Positions 45,893 through 54,841 are shown, numbered from the stretch's first letter. The stretch is 64,000 nucleotides of DNA from Marivirga tractuosa DSM 4126 (GCF_000183425.1 NC_014759.1:3689001-3753000); one strand, 5' to 3'. Translations and numbers: made by a program. The notes: a model not told the origin generated them from the sequence alone.

Positions 45893-48304
45893 ATGACAAA
45901 GTATTTTTTATTTTCAATCGTAAGCTTTTCTTTACTCTACACAAGTTGCACAGAAAATTCTAATCAATCTGAAGAGGAATCAATCTCAGAAACCTCCCTG
46001 TCATATGTTGAAAAAGATACCTCTTTTGTATTAAAGCAATTCGACCCCAACCAAATATGGCCTTTTAAAAGTAATGATAAATGGGGGTATAAAAATAATG
46101 AAGATGAATTCGTAATCAGACCTATATTTGATGGTTGTGGCTTTTTCTCAAAGGGTTTTGCCTGGGTGAAAGAAAATGAAACTTATAAAATCATAAATAA
46201 TAAAGGAGATTATATTGATAAATCTGCAAGTTTTGACGCTGTAGGAAAAACCAAAGCCGGTATAATACCCACAAAAAAGGGAAAATTATGGGGAGCTGTT
46301 GATACGACAGCTAATCAAATCATAGAGTATAATTATGAAGAAATAAAGATACTGGATAGCAATTTAGTATTAATTAAGAAAAACAGAAGCTGGGGTCTTA
46401 TAAACAGAGTGGGGGAGGAAGTCTGTCTTCCCGTGTACGATAGAGAAATTGTTTTCGAAGATGGTCTTGCCATTGTTACAAGGAACTATCGTGATGTAGG
46501 AATTATTAATAAATCAGGAAAAGAAATTGTTAAATGCCAGTACGAAGATGTAGCGATAATTAATGATTCAACCTTTCGAATTGCCGTAAAAAGTAATCGC
46601 AGCCAAAATAGCTACGGCCTAATTGTAAATGAGAAGATTAAGTATCCTGCAGAATATAAACGAATAGCCTCTTTCCAAGACAGTCTACTGGTGCTAACGA
46701 AAGATAGCATTTCCGGTATCCTGAACATGAAGGGAGATACCATAATGAATTTCAAGTATTCCGATCTCAAACCCGGAAACACCAACATACTAGCTGCCGA
46801 GGCAAATAAAAAATGGGGGTATATCAATATTGATAGCGATACTATAATCGATTTCAAATTTGATGAAGCTGACCCATTTAGAGGTGACCTAGCAATAGTA
46901 TATAATGGTCCAACAGATCGCTATACATCAAAACCTACTAACAGTGCTTTGATTAATTTCAAAGGGGATATAATACTTCCCTTTGAAACAAGAAAATTAA
47001 AATTCTTATCTGCCAATCTGTTGATGAGGTATAAATACAATTACAATATTAATCTTTACAAGAAAGATGGAGCCCCAATCGATTCTATTTACTACGACAG
47101 TCAGCAGTTCAATTCACCGGAAGATCCCATAACAGGCTACCTGGAAGATGAGATTGAATTTTACAAATTCACAAACGGCTTTGCCATTATTGGACATAAG
47201 GGCAGAATGGGAATGGTAAATGAAAAAGGCGACATTGTGATCCCATTAAAATACCATCACCTGGAACCCATGAATGAATATGGTTATACAAAAGCTCAGT
47301 ATCTGGATAAATACGGAATTGTAGACAGCGAAGGAAATGAGATTGTACCGATAGGATACGAACACATTGGTTACGATGATGAAAACGATTTATTCTTTCT
47401 ACAGAAAGAGGATGACAGTAGAGACTATGGAGACAGATTAGTAAATGAAGGCTACTGGAATTATGAAGGCGAATTATTGAGCAACTCTCCTCTAAAATCA
47501 CCAAAGGTTTACGATTTAAAAGAGCAGATAGGCAAAATAAGGCAAGCTTACAACAACATTGAAAGTGAAGCTAAGCAGTCAAATTTCTCTACATTCAAAC
47601 TAGAGAAGGGTAATATCGAAATGAAAAAAAGCTATAATAAAATAATCGTAAACGATAGCGCTAAAGGAATCCAATACGAAAATTTTTATAATTCAAGCCT
47701 CAATAAATACGGTCCTTTTTTCATTTTTAAAGTAGAAGGTGAAAAAGAAAACAGGTACTATTATCAGCATGGTAGGATTATTAGGTGGTTAGATAAAGAT
47801 AAAAAGGACAGATTAATTTCAGATGCGATATACTCTCCCGAGCATGATGAACATGTGCGAGCAAGAAGGTTTAAGTCAAAGGGAGAGAATAAAGAATTAA
47901 CAGAAAAATATGGATTAGATACTGTCAGGAATAAAATTGACAGTTTATGCACCTTTATTAACGAAAACATTGCTAAAGGCATCTATAAAAAAGGGGATAC
48001 CAAAAGTAGATCGATGGGCGAATACCAAAGGTTAGAGGAGGTTTATATAGATTCACTGCAAAATGTGATGTATAAGCTTGATGCAGGTTCTGATGAGGGC
48101 GGTAGTGCGAAGGAAGAAGAATTTTATTTTAACGGTGAATTAATCCGGAAATACTCCGATAAAAATTACTTTGATAATTCGGACAATGTACCAGATGCTC
48201 AGTGGGTTTCAGGGCAATATGCAGTCACAAAATACTACAATAATGGAAACTTAATTTTCACTGAGAAAACAGAGAATGGAGTAATGACAATCAAAAAGAA
48301 TTAA
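45893..48304 (+). CDS. WG-repeat lipoprotein (803 aa)
   Basis: The protein starts with a lipoprotein signal ending LLYTSC (Cys19). Residues about 45-520 contain repeated WG motifs (for example NDKWGYKNNEDEFVIRPIFDG, KGKLWGAVDTTANQIIEYNYEE, RSWGLINRVGEEV, KKWGYINIDSDTIIDFKFDEA, GRMGMVNEKGDIVIPLKY), each a beta-rich unit of about 40-55 residues. The last ~280 residues are a different, charged region without a recognised domain. WG-repeat proteins are common in Bacteroidota surface and accessory loci; no biochemical role is clear. It is first of five co-oriented cassette-like genes and has its own terminator. Confidence 0.85.
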   Translation: MTKYFLFSIVSFSLLYTSCTENSNQSEEESISETSLSYVEKDTSFVLKQFDPNQIWPFKSNDKWGYKNNEDEFVIRPIFDGCGFFSKGFAWVKENETYKIINNKGDYIDKSASFDAVGKTKAGIIPTKKGKLWGAVDTTANQIIEYNYEEIKILDSNLVLIKKNRSWGLINRVGEEVCLPVYDREIVFEDGLAIVTRNYRDVGIINKSGKEIVKCQYEDVAIINDSTFRIAVKSNRSQNSYGLIVNEKIKYPAEYKRIASFQDSLLVLTKDSISGILNMKGDTIMNFKYSDLKPGNTNILAAEANKKWGYINIDSDTIIDFKFDEADPFRGDLAIVYNGPTDRYTSKPTNSALINFKGDIILPFETRKLKFLSANLLMRYKYNYNINLYKKDGAPIDSIYYDSQQFNSPEDPITGYLEDEIEFYKFTNGFAIIGHKGRMGMVNEKGDIVIPLKYHHLEPMNEYGYTKAQYLDKYGIVDSEGNEIVPIGYEHIGYDDENDLFFLQKEDDSRDYGDRLVNEGYWNYEGELLSNSPLKSPKVYDLKEQIGKIRQAYNNIESEAKQSNFSTFKLEKGNIEMKKSYNKIIVNDSAKGIQYENFYNSSLNKYGPFFIFKVEGEKENRYYYQHGRIIRWLDKDKKDRLISDAIYSPEHDEHVRARRFKSKGENKELTEKYGLDTVRNKIDSLCTFINENIAKGIYKKGDTKSRSMGEYQRLEEVYIDSLQNVMYKLDAGSDEGGSAKEEEFYFNGELIRKYSDKNYFDNSDNVPDAQWVSGQYAVTKYYNNGNLIFTEKTENGVMTIKKN

Positions 48305-48394
48305 GTCCCAAATACTTGTAATTGGTTGACTGTGTAACTACCTCGACCTTATCTTATACAAGTCAATGACTTTGTAAGGTTTTGGTTGAAATAT

Positions 48395-48425
48395 AAGCGC
48401 TGGGTGGGGATCCAGCGCTTTTTTA
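48395..48425 (+). terminator. Terminator after the WG-repeat gene
   Basis: AAGCGCTGG (48395-48403) and CCAGCGCTT (48412-48420) form a perfect 9-bp stem with an 8-nt loop and a following T-run. Confidence 0.9.
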
Positions 48426-48454
48426 ATTTTACAATTATAAATATTTAGCCCTAC

Positions 48455-49573
48455 ATGAAATTAAACTTTAATATAAAACACGATTTATCTCTCCTAGCCC
48501 TCTTCATCACCTTTGGAGTTTTAAACTTACTTCCGCATTCATTAAAATCGCAATCAATTGAATTTAAATCAGTAGAGTTCCCCAATGACTCCCATATTCC
48601 AATAGCAGTAGGTACAAATGAAAAATTGATCGAAACTATTAATGAAACCATTAGAAATGAATTTAATATCAGTAGCCTAGATCCTGAAAAAGTTGAAAAT
48701 TTCAATTGGGTTAGTTTATTTCACGATATAGTGGTTGCAGAAGATGTAGCAAAAATTGCTTTTAGTGGAGAATTAGAGACAAACACCATATACTATATTG
48801 ATAGAGAATTCTTTGTAGATCTCGAAACTGGAAAATTAATCGATCCTACATTTATTCCATTTCATCAGTTGTTTAAGGCAGATTCTTATTTTAATTTTTT
48901 AGAAAAATATTGGTTAACAGGGATCAAAGAAACAATAAAGGAATTTGAAAAATGTGCAGGAAAAGGTTCCTTACCTTATTGTAGCTTTTATGATATACAG
49001 TATGGCCCCACAGACAATAACACTATTTTGCTTTCATTGAATGATGATGACTGTGTACCAAGAGTAATTCAGGCATGCACTCCTTCCTATTCAAACAGTA
49101 TACTGTTTGATAGTCTAAAGAATAATCTCAATGATTATGGAAGACAGGTTCTTATTGATGATCAATACTTGTCAATGAACCGAATTGAGAAGTTAGCATA
49201 TTCACATAAAACACTTTCCTTAGCTCCAAAAAACATATTTATTACAGGGAAAATCGATAACAAATACGCTTTTAAAATGGGGCTTCAGATTAAGAAAGAC
49301 AATACGATTTCAGGTAGCTACTATTACGATAGCAACAAAGTTGCACTTCAATTAAATGGCTACATTAATGATGGAGAAATATATCTCAAGGAAAGTCATG
49401 ATGGAAAAATCACGGGGAGTTTCAAATTTAAAATTTCAAAAAACTATAGCTCAGACGCCATAAATTATAACGGTAAATATTTAACAGGCAATTGGTCCTC
49501 TCCAGATAAATCTAAAACTTATACCATAGATTTTGAGGATTTGATAGCAGATAAAATAGCCAACAATTACTAA
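48455..49573 (+). CDS. Exported protein of unknown function (372 aa)
   Basis: I do not recognise a family. The N-terminus has a basic start and a hydrophobic core (about 10-28) ending SLKSQ, a likely signal peptide. The middle has an acidic region with several Cys residues (KCAGKGSLPYCSFY, NDDDCVPRVIQACTPSY), and the C-terminal ~120 residues are beta-rich with repeating G-x-Y/F strands (ISGSYYYDSNKVALQLNGYINDGEIYLKE, LTGNWSSPDKSKTYTIDF) as in small lipocalin-like or DUF-type beta domains. It is the second gene in the cassette-like series. Confidence 0.7.
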   Translation: MKLNFNIKHDLSLLALFITFGVLNLLPHSLKSQSIEFKSVEFPNDSHIPIAVGTNEKLIETINETIRNEFNISSLDPEKVENFNWVSLFHDIVVAEDVAKIAFSGELETNTIYYIDREFFVDLETGKLIDPTFIPFHQLFKADSYFNFLEKYWLTGIKETIKEFEKCAGKGSLPYCSFYDIQYGPTDNNTILLSLNDDDCVPRVIQACTPSYSNSILFDSLKNNLNDYGRQVLIDDQYLSMNRIEKLAYSHKTLSLAPKNIFITGKIDNKYAFKMGLQIKKDNTISGSYYYDSNKVALQLNGYINDGEIYLKESHDGKITGSFKFKISKNYSSDAINYNGKYLTGNWSSPDKSKTYTIDFEDLIADKIANNY

Positions 49574-49612
49574 TGATAAATACTATAAATTCAGATATAG
49601 CTGCTAAAGTGC

Positions 49613-49785
49613 TTGGCTATAACCTCTGTAATTGAGCCCCGCTGGCTTCCCAGCTTATGCCCAAACATTTCTCTCCAAAACCTCTTAAAATCACATCATT
49701 TTTAACTAAGTTTAATTTATCAACTAAAGTAAGTATCAAAACCATAAAGAAAGTGCACCAGATCTGCAGTAAATGCTATAGCCAA
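49613..49785. repeat. Structured cassette spacer A, bounded by TTGGCTATA / TATAGCCAA
   Basis: A 9-bp inverted repeat (49613-49621 and 49777-49785) frames a 173-bp spacer. Inside, 49646-49717 matches spacer B at 51608-51676 over about 70 bp (shared CTTCCCA, TGCCCAA, CATTTCTCTCCA and TTTTTAACTAAGTTTA blocks). The layout of outer inverted ends and a conserved interior next to single-gene units recalls recombination sites of gene cassettes, but canonical integron attC motifs are not clear. Confidence 0.6.
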
Positions 49786-49802
49786 TAATTAATGATATAA
49801 GT

Positions 49803-50615
49803 ATGAAACGAACCATATTAATTTTATTAATCTTTCCACTGTATTTATATAGCCAAGATAAAGCTATAATTAATGATCCAGACGGCTACACAAATGTCCG
49901 GAATCAACCTGCCGGTAATGTCATCGATAAAATATATGAATATGAAATTTTTACTGTGCAGTCAAAAGAGGGGAGCTGGTGGTCAGTTAAGCTATTTAAT
50001 GGTACGACTGGATATGTTCACAGTAGCAGAGTGGAAATAATAGATGTTAATAATTGTTCCTGGTGTTGGGAACCGAATTTACATATACCAACTGCAAAAG
50101 GAGCGATTCTGGCAACAGGTTACCGTCCTGAACGCCTCAGTAAAAATAAATACGTAGTTTCAGAAACTAGAATTGGCTTGACCAATGAGGATCAAAAACT
50201 AATCGAAGTTAGAGCCGCTGATCACGCAAACATAGTGATTAGAGAGGATGAAATTATGATTGAATCATTGGTTTGGTTGCCTAAAGACGATAGTTGGAAG
50301 ATGGGTTTTTTACCACTTAAGAAATTCATTATATCAAGAAATGAGCCCTTAGATTTAAAAGAATCGATGGTTTTATCTCCAGCATGTCAATCCTCTGAAG
50401 TATTGCAAAAATTCCTGTCCGAATATGTTGAGAACCCACCCTCAAATGCTGGTGAATTTGAAGGAGCAATGTATAAACTTTTTATGGCAGCATTAGCAGG
50501 TTACCCAGAAGCCAAAGAGAAGCTTAAAAATCACGATTTTGTTCTTGATGGTTATCTTCAAATTGACCACAGTAAATTATTAAAATATCTTTCCTATTAC
50601 GAAGAAAATAAATAG
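49803..50615 (+). CDS. Exported protein with N-terminal bacterial SH3 domain
   Basis: The 270-residue protein has a signal peptide (about 1-17, ending YLYSQ) and an SH3b domain (about 20-80: DPDGYTNVRNQPAGNVIDKI, WWSVKLFNGTTGYVHSSRVEI), which usually binds cell-wall peptides or acts as a protein-interaction module. The remaining ~190 residues are not recognised and include ILATGYRPERLSKNKYVVSETRIGL. It is preceded by spacer A and followed by a 99-bp gap. Confidence 0.8.
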   Translation: MKRTILILLIFPLYLYSQDKAIINDPDGYTNVRNQPAGNVIDKIYEYEIFTVQSKEGSWWSVKLFNGTTGYVHSSRVEIIDVNNCSWCWEPNLHIPTAKGAILATGYRPERLSKNKYVVSETRIGLTNEDQKLIEVRAADHANIVIREDEIMIESLVWLPKDDSWKMGFLPLKKFIISRNEPLDLKESMVLSPACQSSEVLQKFLSEYVENPPSNAGEFEGAMYKLFMAALAGYPEAKEKLKNHDFVLDGYLQIDHSKLLKYLSYYEENK

Positions 50616-50714
50616 GCCATAACATCAAGTAAAGTTGTGGCAAATATGAAGTTTACCATTTACTTCACGCAAAAGTGTCTGCTTATACCAAATCAGTAAC
50701 CACTCTTTATATTT

Positions 50715-51539
50715 ATGAGACAATTCACAACCGTATTTTTGATCATTTTTATCTCAGCTCATTCATTTGCTCAGGGAAAGTGGTCAATCGATCATGAAAT
50801 AATATTTGACAGATATATAGTTTACGAAGGAGCTATAAATAAAAAATACCCAATCATTATGAGGCTTGAAGAATCCAGTGAAGCTTGTACCAATATGGTA
50901 AGTAAATGGACTCCAAGATTAGTTTATGGTTGGTATATGTATAAAAAAATTGGCAAGAAAATCCCCTTAGTGGGATCCGTTTGTTATACAGACCAATGTG
51001 AAATCTCTAAAAAACTATTCGTTCCATCCGACCCAATCAATTATTCATTCACTGGTGAATGTCAAATAAATGAGTTCAAAGAACAGTTTATTCAGCAGAA
51101 AGGCCATCAAGACTTTTTGTGGAAGCAAAAAGATGGAGATACCTATCCTGTCCGAATAAATGTAAAACATGAATATAGCTGGAAAACGACTGCAATATTG
51201 AAGTTTCAAATAAATGACTTGTCCATCTCAGAAATCAATTTAACTCAACTATCAAAAAACGATTATATAGAGGGAATAAAAATAATTTCACAAAAAAGGG
51301 TTTCTGGTAAGTTTCATATATTGCTTCAGTATTATCATCAATCAAATCCAGGTTCGTATGGACATGGATCTTGTGGTGCTGGCTTAGAAGAATATGCTGC
51401 TCATTTAACTATAAATGAAAGGTTTGAAATTGAATCTTTTGACAAACTTTTATATATAAGTTGTATCAATAGCATTTTTGAAATTAAAGCTCCATACAAT
51501 GTAGAAAAGCCAGAGCTTGGTCTAATCACTAAAGAATAA
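50715..51539 (+). CDS. Exported protein of unknown function (274 aa)
   Basis: The N-terminus MRQFTTVFLIIFISAHSFAQ is a clear signal peptide. No domain is recognised. Notable features are eight Cys residues including SSEACTNMV, VCYTDQCEISKK and HGSCGAGLEEY, and a beta-rich middle. It is the fourth co-oriented gene in the cassette-like series and is followed by spacer B. Confidence 0.7.
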   Translation: MRQFTTVFLIIFISAHSFAQGKWSIDHEIIFDRYIVYEGAINKKYPIIMRLEESSEACTNMVSKWTPRLVYGWYMYKKIGKKIPLVGSVCYTDQCEISKKLFVPSDPINYSFTGECQINEFKEQFIQQKGHQDFLWKQKDGDTYPVRINVKHEYSWKTTAILKFQINDLSISEINLTQLSKNDYIEGIKIISQKRVSGKFHILLQYYHQSNPGSYGHGSCGAGLEEYAAHLTINERFEIESFDKLLYISCINSIFEIKAPYNVEKPELGLITKE

Positions 51540-51607
51540 ATATAAACCTCTTTGAAAATATTTACTATTCATTAGGCTAAGCCCAGCATTCAACCTGATG
51601 GCGCAAA

Positions 51608-51676
51608 CTTCCCAACTTGTGCCCAATCATTTCTCTCCAGACCCCTTAAATTAAAGTCTTTTTTAACTAAGTTTAT
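51608..51676. repeat. Cassette spacer B, related to spacer A
   Basis: This stretch repeats the interior of the 49646-49717 spacer with scattered changes (for example CTTCCCAACTTGTGCCCAA against CTTCCCAGCTTATGCCCAA). The flanks differ from spacer A. Finding the same non-coding block after two unrelated genes suggests that the spacer travels with the genes or is a recombination site. Confidence 0.65.
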
Positions 51677-51771
51677 GTTAGAAAGAACACTTGAACACAA
51701 AACTGCAGTCCAGTCAAATCCACCTTTGAGAAGCTTTAGCATTTCGTTGGTGGTAATTAAAATTCACTGTT

Positions 51772-52524
51772 ATGAAAACTTTTCTACCTTTTCTAATTGT
51801 CATGTTATCAATCTTAGGTTGCGGGAAAAAGCCAGAGAAAGCTGCCCACGAGGTTATCAATAATAACATTGAAAAAGAAGTTCTTGTTCAAGAAAAGGCC
51901 AGTATAGAAGTAAAAAAAGAACCTAAACTGGAAATCTATCACCCAAAAAATATTGATAGCTTAAAAATAAATGAAATCAATAGTTATCAAGATTCACTTT
52001 TAAAGGTAAGGGATAGTTTTTATCTAATAGAAAAAGACCATCAGGATTTTGAATGCTTTAAGACGGACTCTATCTATTTTACTGAAAAGAAAAATATAAT
52101 CTTAAATATATCTCGTTTTGGGTGTTTAGATGAAGAAAGTTTAGTTACCAAAGTATATTCAGAAAATGAATTGGTCTATTTTAGTGAAACGAAACTAGGT
52201 GACCTAATAATGCTAGAAAAAAAAGTAATTTATTTTAACGAGCGAAAACCAATACTTATAACAAATTATGAATATGATGTTGATTGGACAAACAGAGTTA
52301 TTATAGATTCAACTACTAAATATTTGAAACCTGAGAATTTGAAAAAGCTACAGTATCAGAGTGACAGCTTTACTGCTACGATTTTTTCAGAAATTGATTC
52401 CCTTCAGGATTACAGGTCTAATACAAGCGATTCGCTTGTCATTTATAAGGATACTGTATCGTATGAGCAAAGTTCAATAACTTACATTATGGATTCTATC
52501 AGTTATAATAAATTGGTTAAATGA
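51772..52524 (+). CDS. Putative lipoprotein of unknown function (250 aa)
   Basis: The start MKTFLPFLIVMLSILGCGKK is a lipoprotein signal with Cys17. The mature part is lysine- and glutamate-rich (about 18-95, likely helical), then beta-rich with repeated I/V-x-D-S and Y-F-x-E motifs. No family is recognised. It is the fifth and last of the co-oriented cassette-like genes. The ATG at 51772 is preferred because the signal peptide starts there. Confidence 0.68.
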   Translation: MKTFLPFLIVMLSILGCGKKPEKAAHEVINNNIEKEVLVQEKASIEVKKEPKLEIYHPKNIDSLKINEINSYQDSLLKVRDSFYLIEKDHQDFECFKTDSIYFTEKKNIILNISRFGCLDEESLVTKVYSENELVYFSETKLGDLIMLEKKVIYFNERKPILITNYEYDVDWTNRVIIDSTTKYLKPENLKKLQYQSDSFTATIFSEIDSLQDYRSNTSDSLVIYKDTVSYEQSSITYIMDSISYNKLVK

Positions 52525-52855
52525 ACTACCGCCACCACCACAATATACCTTATACAGGGTAAGGCATTAAAATAAAATTGTGTTCATTTAATTTAGCTTG
52601 ATACGGCTATAAAAGAAAGTACCTCGAAACCTGGTACCAAACTAAATGCTTCACGTCTTAATCCTATAATACATTCTCCGATTGCCCATTCCCCCACCAT
52701 GCACATTGCCTAATTTCCCTACATCCAGTGCTCACTCCAAAAAATTAGCCAAAGCCCATGGCTCCCACAGCCGAAAGCCTTTAATTTCCCTAAAGGGTAA
52801 ATCAAAGGCCCTCAGATAACCTTCCGCACTTACCCGCACAATCCTTCCCTCATAG

Positions 52856-52903
52856 CTTTTGCTTTTTTTCTGTTAAGCAGATAAAGAGGTAAAAAAGCAA
52901 AAG
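52856..52903. repeat. Hairpin with 13-bp perfect arms
   Basis: CTTTTGCTTTTTT (52856-52868) and AAAAAAGCAAAAG (52891-52903) are exact reverse complements around a 22-nt loop. Nine bases later, CTTTTTGGCT-CCCA-AGCCAAAAAG (52912-52935) forms a second perfect hairpin. Confidence 0.65.
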
Positions 52904-52962
52904 GAAGCGGTCTTTTTGGCTCCCAAGCCAAAAAGTTGTTGTTTGATATACCAGCCGCACTG

Positions 52963-53139
52963 CCAGGCACTATGGTGTGCTGCACTTGGGCTGCGGCAAA
53001 GGGTCTCGCCAGCATTGGCTTCAGGCTTTAAATAATTGTTGATTTATAAGGTTTTTAAAGCCAAAAGCCAACCCCTTCGGGGCAAGTGCTGTCATGCCCC
53101 TTGCAGCTTAGCCCAAGTGCATCACGGCAACCTACCTGG
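52963..53139. repeat. Large nested imperfect hairpin (~177 bp)
   Basis: Outer arms 52963-52992 and 53110-53139 pair at 23 of 30 positions, with a run of 12 perfect pairs. Nested inside, 53015-53032 and 53054-53071 pair at 16 of 18 positions. The result is a long cruciform or RNA hairpin with an A+T-rich tip. Confidence 0.6.
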
Positions 53140-53153
53140 TCTGTTCCTTTAAA

Positions 53154-53445
53154 ATTCCGTAAACTCCATTTAAAAGTAACATCCCCCGGTTGCCAGTGTT
53201 AGGCTCGCCTGCGGGCGCCCCCGGGCTTCGGCTTGTCATGGTTTTTCAAAAAAAGCTGTTAGAATTTAATATTTAAACGGCTACAGCTTTTTTAACTAAA
53301 AACCACGCCAAGCCTTGCTCGCTCCGTTACTCTCCGCTCATAGCTAGCCCCCGTTTCCTTCGGTCACTCTCGGTCTACCACCCGGGGTCGCACTCGCAGA
53401 CGGCTCGACACACAGCGGATTGCAAACCATTCCGTAAACTCCATT
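53154..53445. repeat. 17-bp exact direct repeat ATTCCGTAAACTCCATT (two copies)
   Basis: Copies are at 53154-53170 and 53429-53445, framing the hairpin at 53230-53314. An exact 17-mer repeated in 290 bp of non-coding DNA is unlikely by chance and marks a repeated unit. Confidence 0.6.
53230..53314. repeat. Nested hairpin (85 bp)
   Basis: Outer arms GGCTTGTCATGGTTTTT (53230-53246) and AAAAACCACGCCAAGCC (53298-53314) pair at 15 of 17 positions. Inside, AAAAAAGCTGT (53249-53259) and ACAGCTTTTTT (53283-53293) pair perfectly over 11 bp. Confidence 0.62.
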
Positions 53446-53660
53446 ATTTGCAACCGCTCTTCCTGCGTTCACCCTCCCACATCTGCCCGCATGGGTGCCT
53501 TGATCAAACTGTTGTGCTAATACGATAGGACAGCATTCCACATCCATTCCCAAATTCCCCACCACCCGTTTAAGGTGCGGCTTTAGGCCGCATTGAGTTT
53601 GCCCCAGGAATTTGGACGCTCTTAATTTCCTGATTCAGATAAATATCTTTTCAAAAATAA

Positions 53661-53826
53661 AATAAAAGAGGAAAGCAAGTTAGGGTTGAATTGCTTTTCG
53701 GCCGCAAGTCCAAGCCTTTCAGGTTTTTTAAAAAATCTCCTCCGCTCACCAGCGGAAGTATTTTCCAAAAAAGACTTGCCCCCGAAGCGATTCACCCTAA
53801 AAGAAAAGCTTTCTCTTTTCTTTTTT
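53661..53826. repeat. Constant-core hairpin 1 (~165 bp)
   Basis: Long imperfect arms (53661-53710 and 53773-53826) include TAGGGTTGAATTGCTT, whose partner on the other arm is AAGCGATTCACCCTA, and GCAAGTC paired with GACTTGC. At the centre, 53730-53764 carries A-run, TCTCC, TCCGCT-CACC-AGCGGA, AGTATTTT. The same core occurs at 54518-54552 between unrelated arms. Confidence 0.65.
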
Positions 53827-54042
53827 TTTCTTTTTTTTCTTTTCTCTTTTGAAAATATTTCCCTGTGGTGTGTAGGTTATTCGATAGGTATTTTTCTATA
53901 GATACAGATCTGTAATTTATTTTTAACAATAATTATAAATAGTTTTTCCTATAATAGCACTCTAATTGAGTTATCATTACCTTTTTAAAACAATAGAAAG
54001 TGTAGGAGTATATAAAACATCTTTCAATACAATTTTTCGAAA

Positions 54043-54342
54043 ATGCGCTACCTAATTTTATCAATAACTATCATCCTGTTATTATCAATCTATATACTGT
54101 CAATCATAAGAATAAAGTATGTTCTTAGACATTTTATTTCCAATTTTTCTACTTTAATGAGAAAAAGAAGATCGGGATTTTCAGTAAAAAAAAGAGTGAA
54201 CTTGTTAATTAAAGAAAGCGATTTAAACTATGAAAACAAACACGTTGAAACTCTAATCAGATTAGAATATGCTCAGATAATAGTTTCAATACTGTTTTTT
54301 ATTTTTGCCTTTGTCAGTATGTATTTATTTATGGAAAGATAA
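54043..54342 (+). CDS. Small two-helix membrane protein (99 aa)
   Basis: The protein has a hydrophobic helix at about 3-23, a basic middle (LRHFISNFSTLMRKRRSGFSVKKR) and a second helix at about 73-95 ending MYLFMER. Composition and codon use look like a real gene rather than a shadow, but no family is recognised. It lies between the two constant-core hairpins, so it may be the cargo of a cassette, or a small membrane effector. Confidence 0.5.
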   Translation: MRYLILSITIILLLSIYILSIIRIKYVLRHFISNFSTLMRKRRSGFSVKKRVNLLIKESDLNYENKHVETLIRLEYAQIIVSILFFIFAFVSMYLFMER

Positions 54343-54481
54343 ATATATTCAGAGGAGGTAGCTTTCCAAAGCTAAGTTTCTGCCATAATGCTCAAGTTCT
54401 AAAACAGCTCTTTAACGGCTTTTCTGCGACTCGACAGTGAAAAAATCAATCCAAACATAGTGAAATTTACAGGCATGCGGA

Positions 54482-54579
54482 TGAGAAAGATGCAAGAGTT
54501 CGCTTTGCCGGCTACAAAAAAAATCTCCTCCGCTTACTAGCGGAAGTATTTTTTATGTGCCGCTCTTGCATCTATCTCA
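54482..54579. repeat. Constant-core hairpin 2 (98 bp)
   Basis: Arms TGAGAAAGATGCAAGAG (54482-54498) and CTCTTGCATCTATCTCA (54563-54579) pair at 16 of 17 positions. The centre (54518-54552) repeats the core of hairpin 1: A-run, TCTCC, TCCGCT-TACT-AGCGGA, AGTATTTT. The arms show no similarity to those of hairpin 1, so core and arms evolve differently. Confidence 0.7.
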
Positions 54580-54775
54580 CCGGTCCTGTGTGGATGCGCA
54601 CTATGTTTAAATTAATTTTTAGAGTGCGCATCGCCAGCCGGTGGTTGGTGGCGTACATTCGTCTTCGTCCAGCGTTTAGTTTAACGCGGTTTCGTGTTCA
54701 GTCTGAAGGTTATTATTTCCTTCGGTTTTTGTGGTTTGAGATTAATTTATCGCCATTGCCGTTTTAGTTTTATTG

Positions 54776-54806
54776 CCTGGTGGGTTTAGCCTGCCAGGTT
54801 TTTATT
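54776..54806 (+). terminator. Rho-independent terminator
   Basis: CCTGGTGGG (54776-54784) pairs with CCTGCCAGG (54790-54798), with two wobbles, around TTTAG and is followed by a T-rich run. No annotated gene precedes it closely, which hints at a non-coding transcript in 54343-54775. Confidence 0.65.
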
Positions 54807-54841
54807 TTTTTGTTAATTCCCCTGAAGATTGGACATAAAAA

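Larger units (their letters stand above)
52525..54042. other. Long gene-poor, G+C-richer tract filled with imperfect hairpins
   Basis: About 1.5 kb with no credible gene; the ORFs that can be opened lack protein-like composition. It is visibly richer in G and C than its surroundings. It contains inverted repeats at 52856-52903 (13-bp perfect arms), 52912-52935 (10-bp arms, 4-nt loop), 52963-53139 (30-nt arms, 23 paired, with an 18-nt inner pair), 53230-53314 and 53661-53826. A 17-bp exact direct repeat is at 53154-53170 and 53429-53445. A pyrimidine-only tract lies near 53815-53852. It could be decayed cassette spacers, a structured RNA locus or a recombination platform. Confidence 0.6.

Noticed and set aside
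45593..52800. Canonical integron attC sites in the cassette-like spacers
   Set aside because: I could not find paired R''/R' core sites with the expected spacing; GTTAGGC at 53199 is isolated. The cassette idea is kept only as a hypothesis.
52830..53015. Minus-strand open frame of 61 codons
   Set aside because: It runs through the perfect hairpin at 52856-52903 and half of a larger one, and its composition is not protein-like.
53344..53901. Open frames of 73 codons (minus) and 71 codons (plus) in the hairpin tract
   Set aside because: Both are explained by structured, G+C-richer or pyrimidine-rich DNA; no domain, signal peptide or credible start context is seen.
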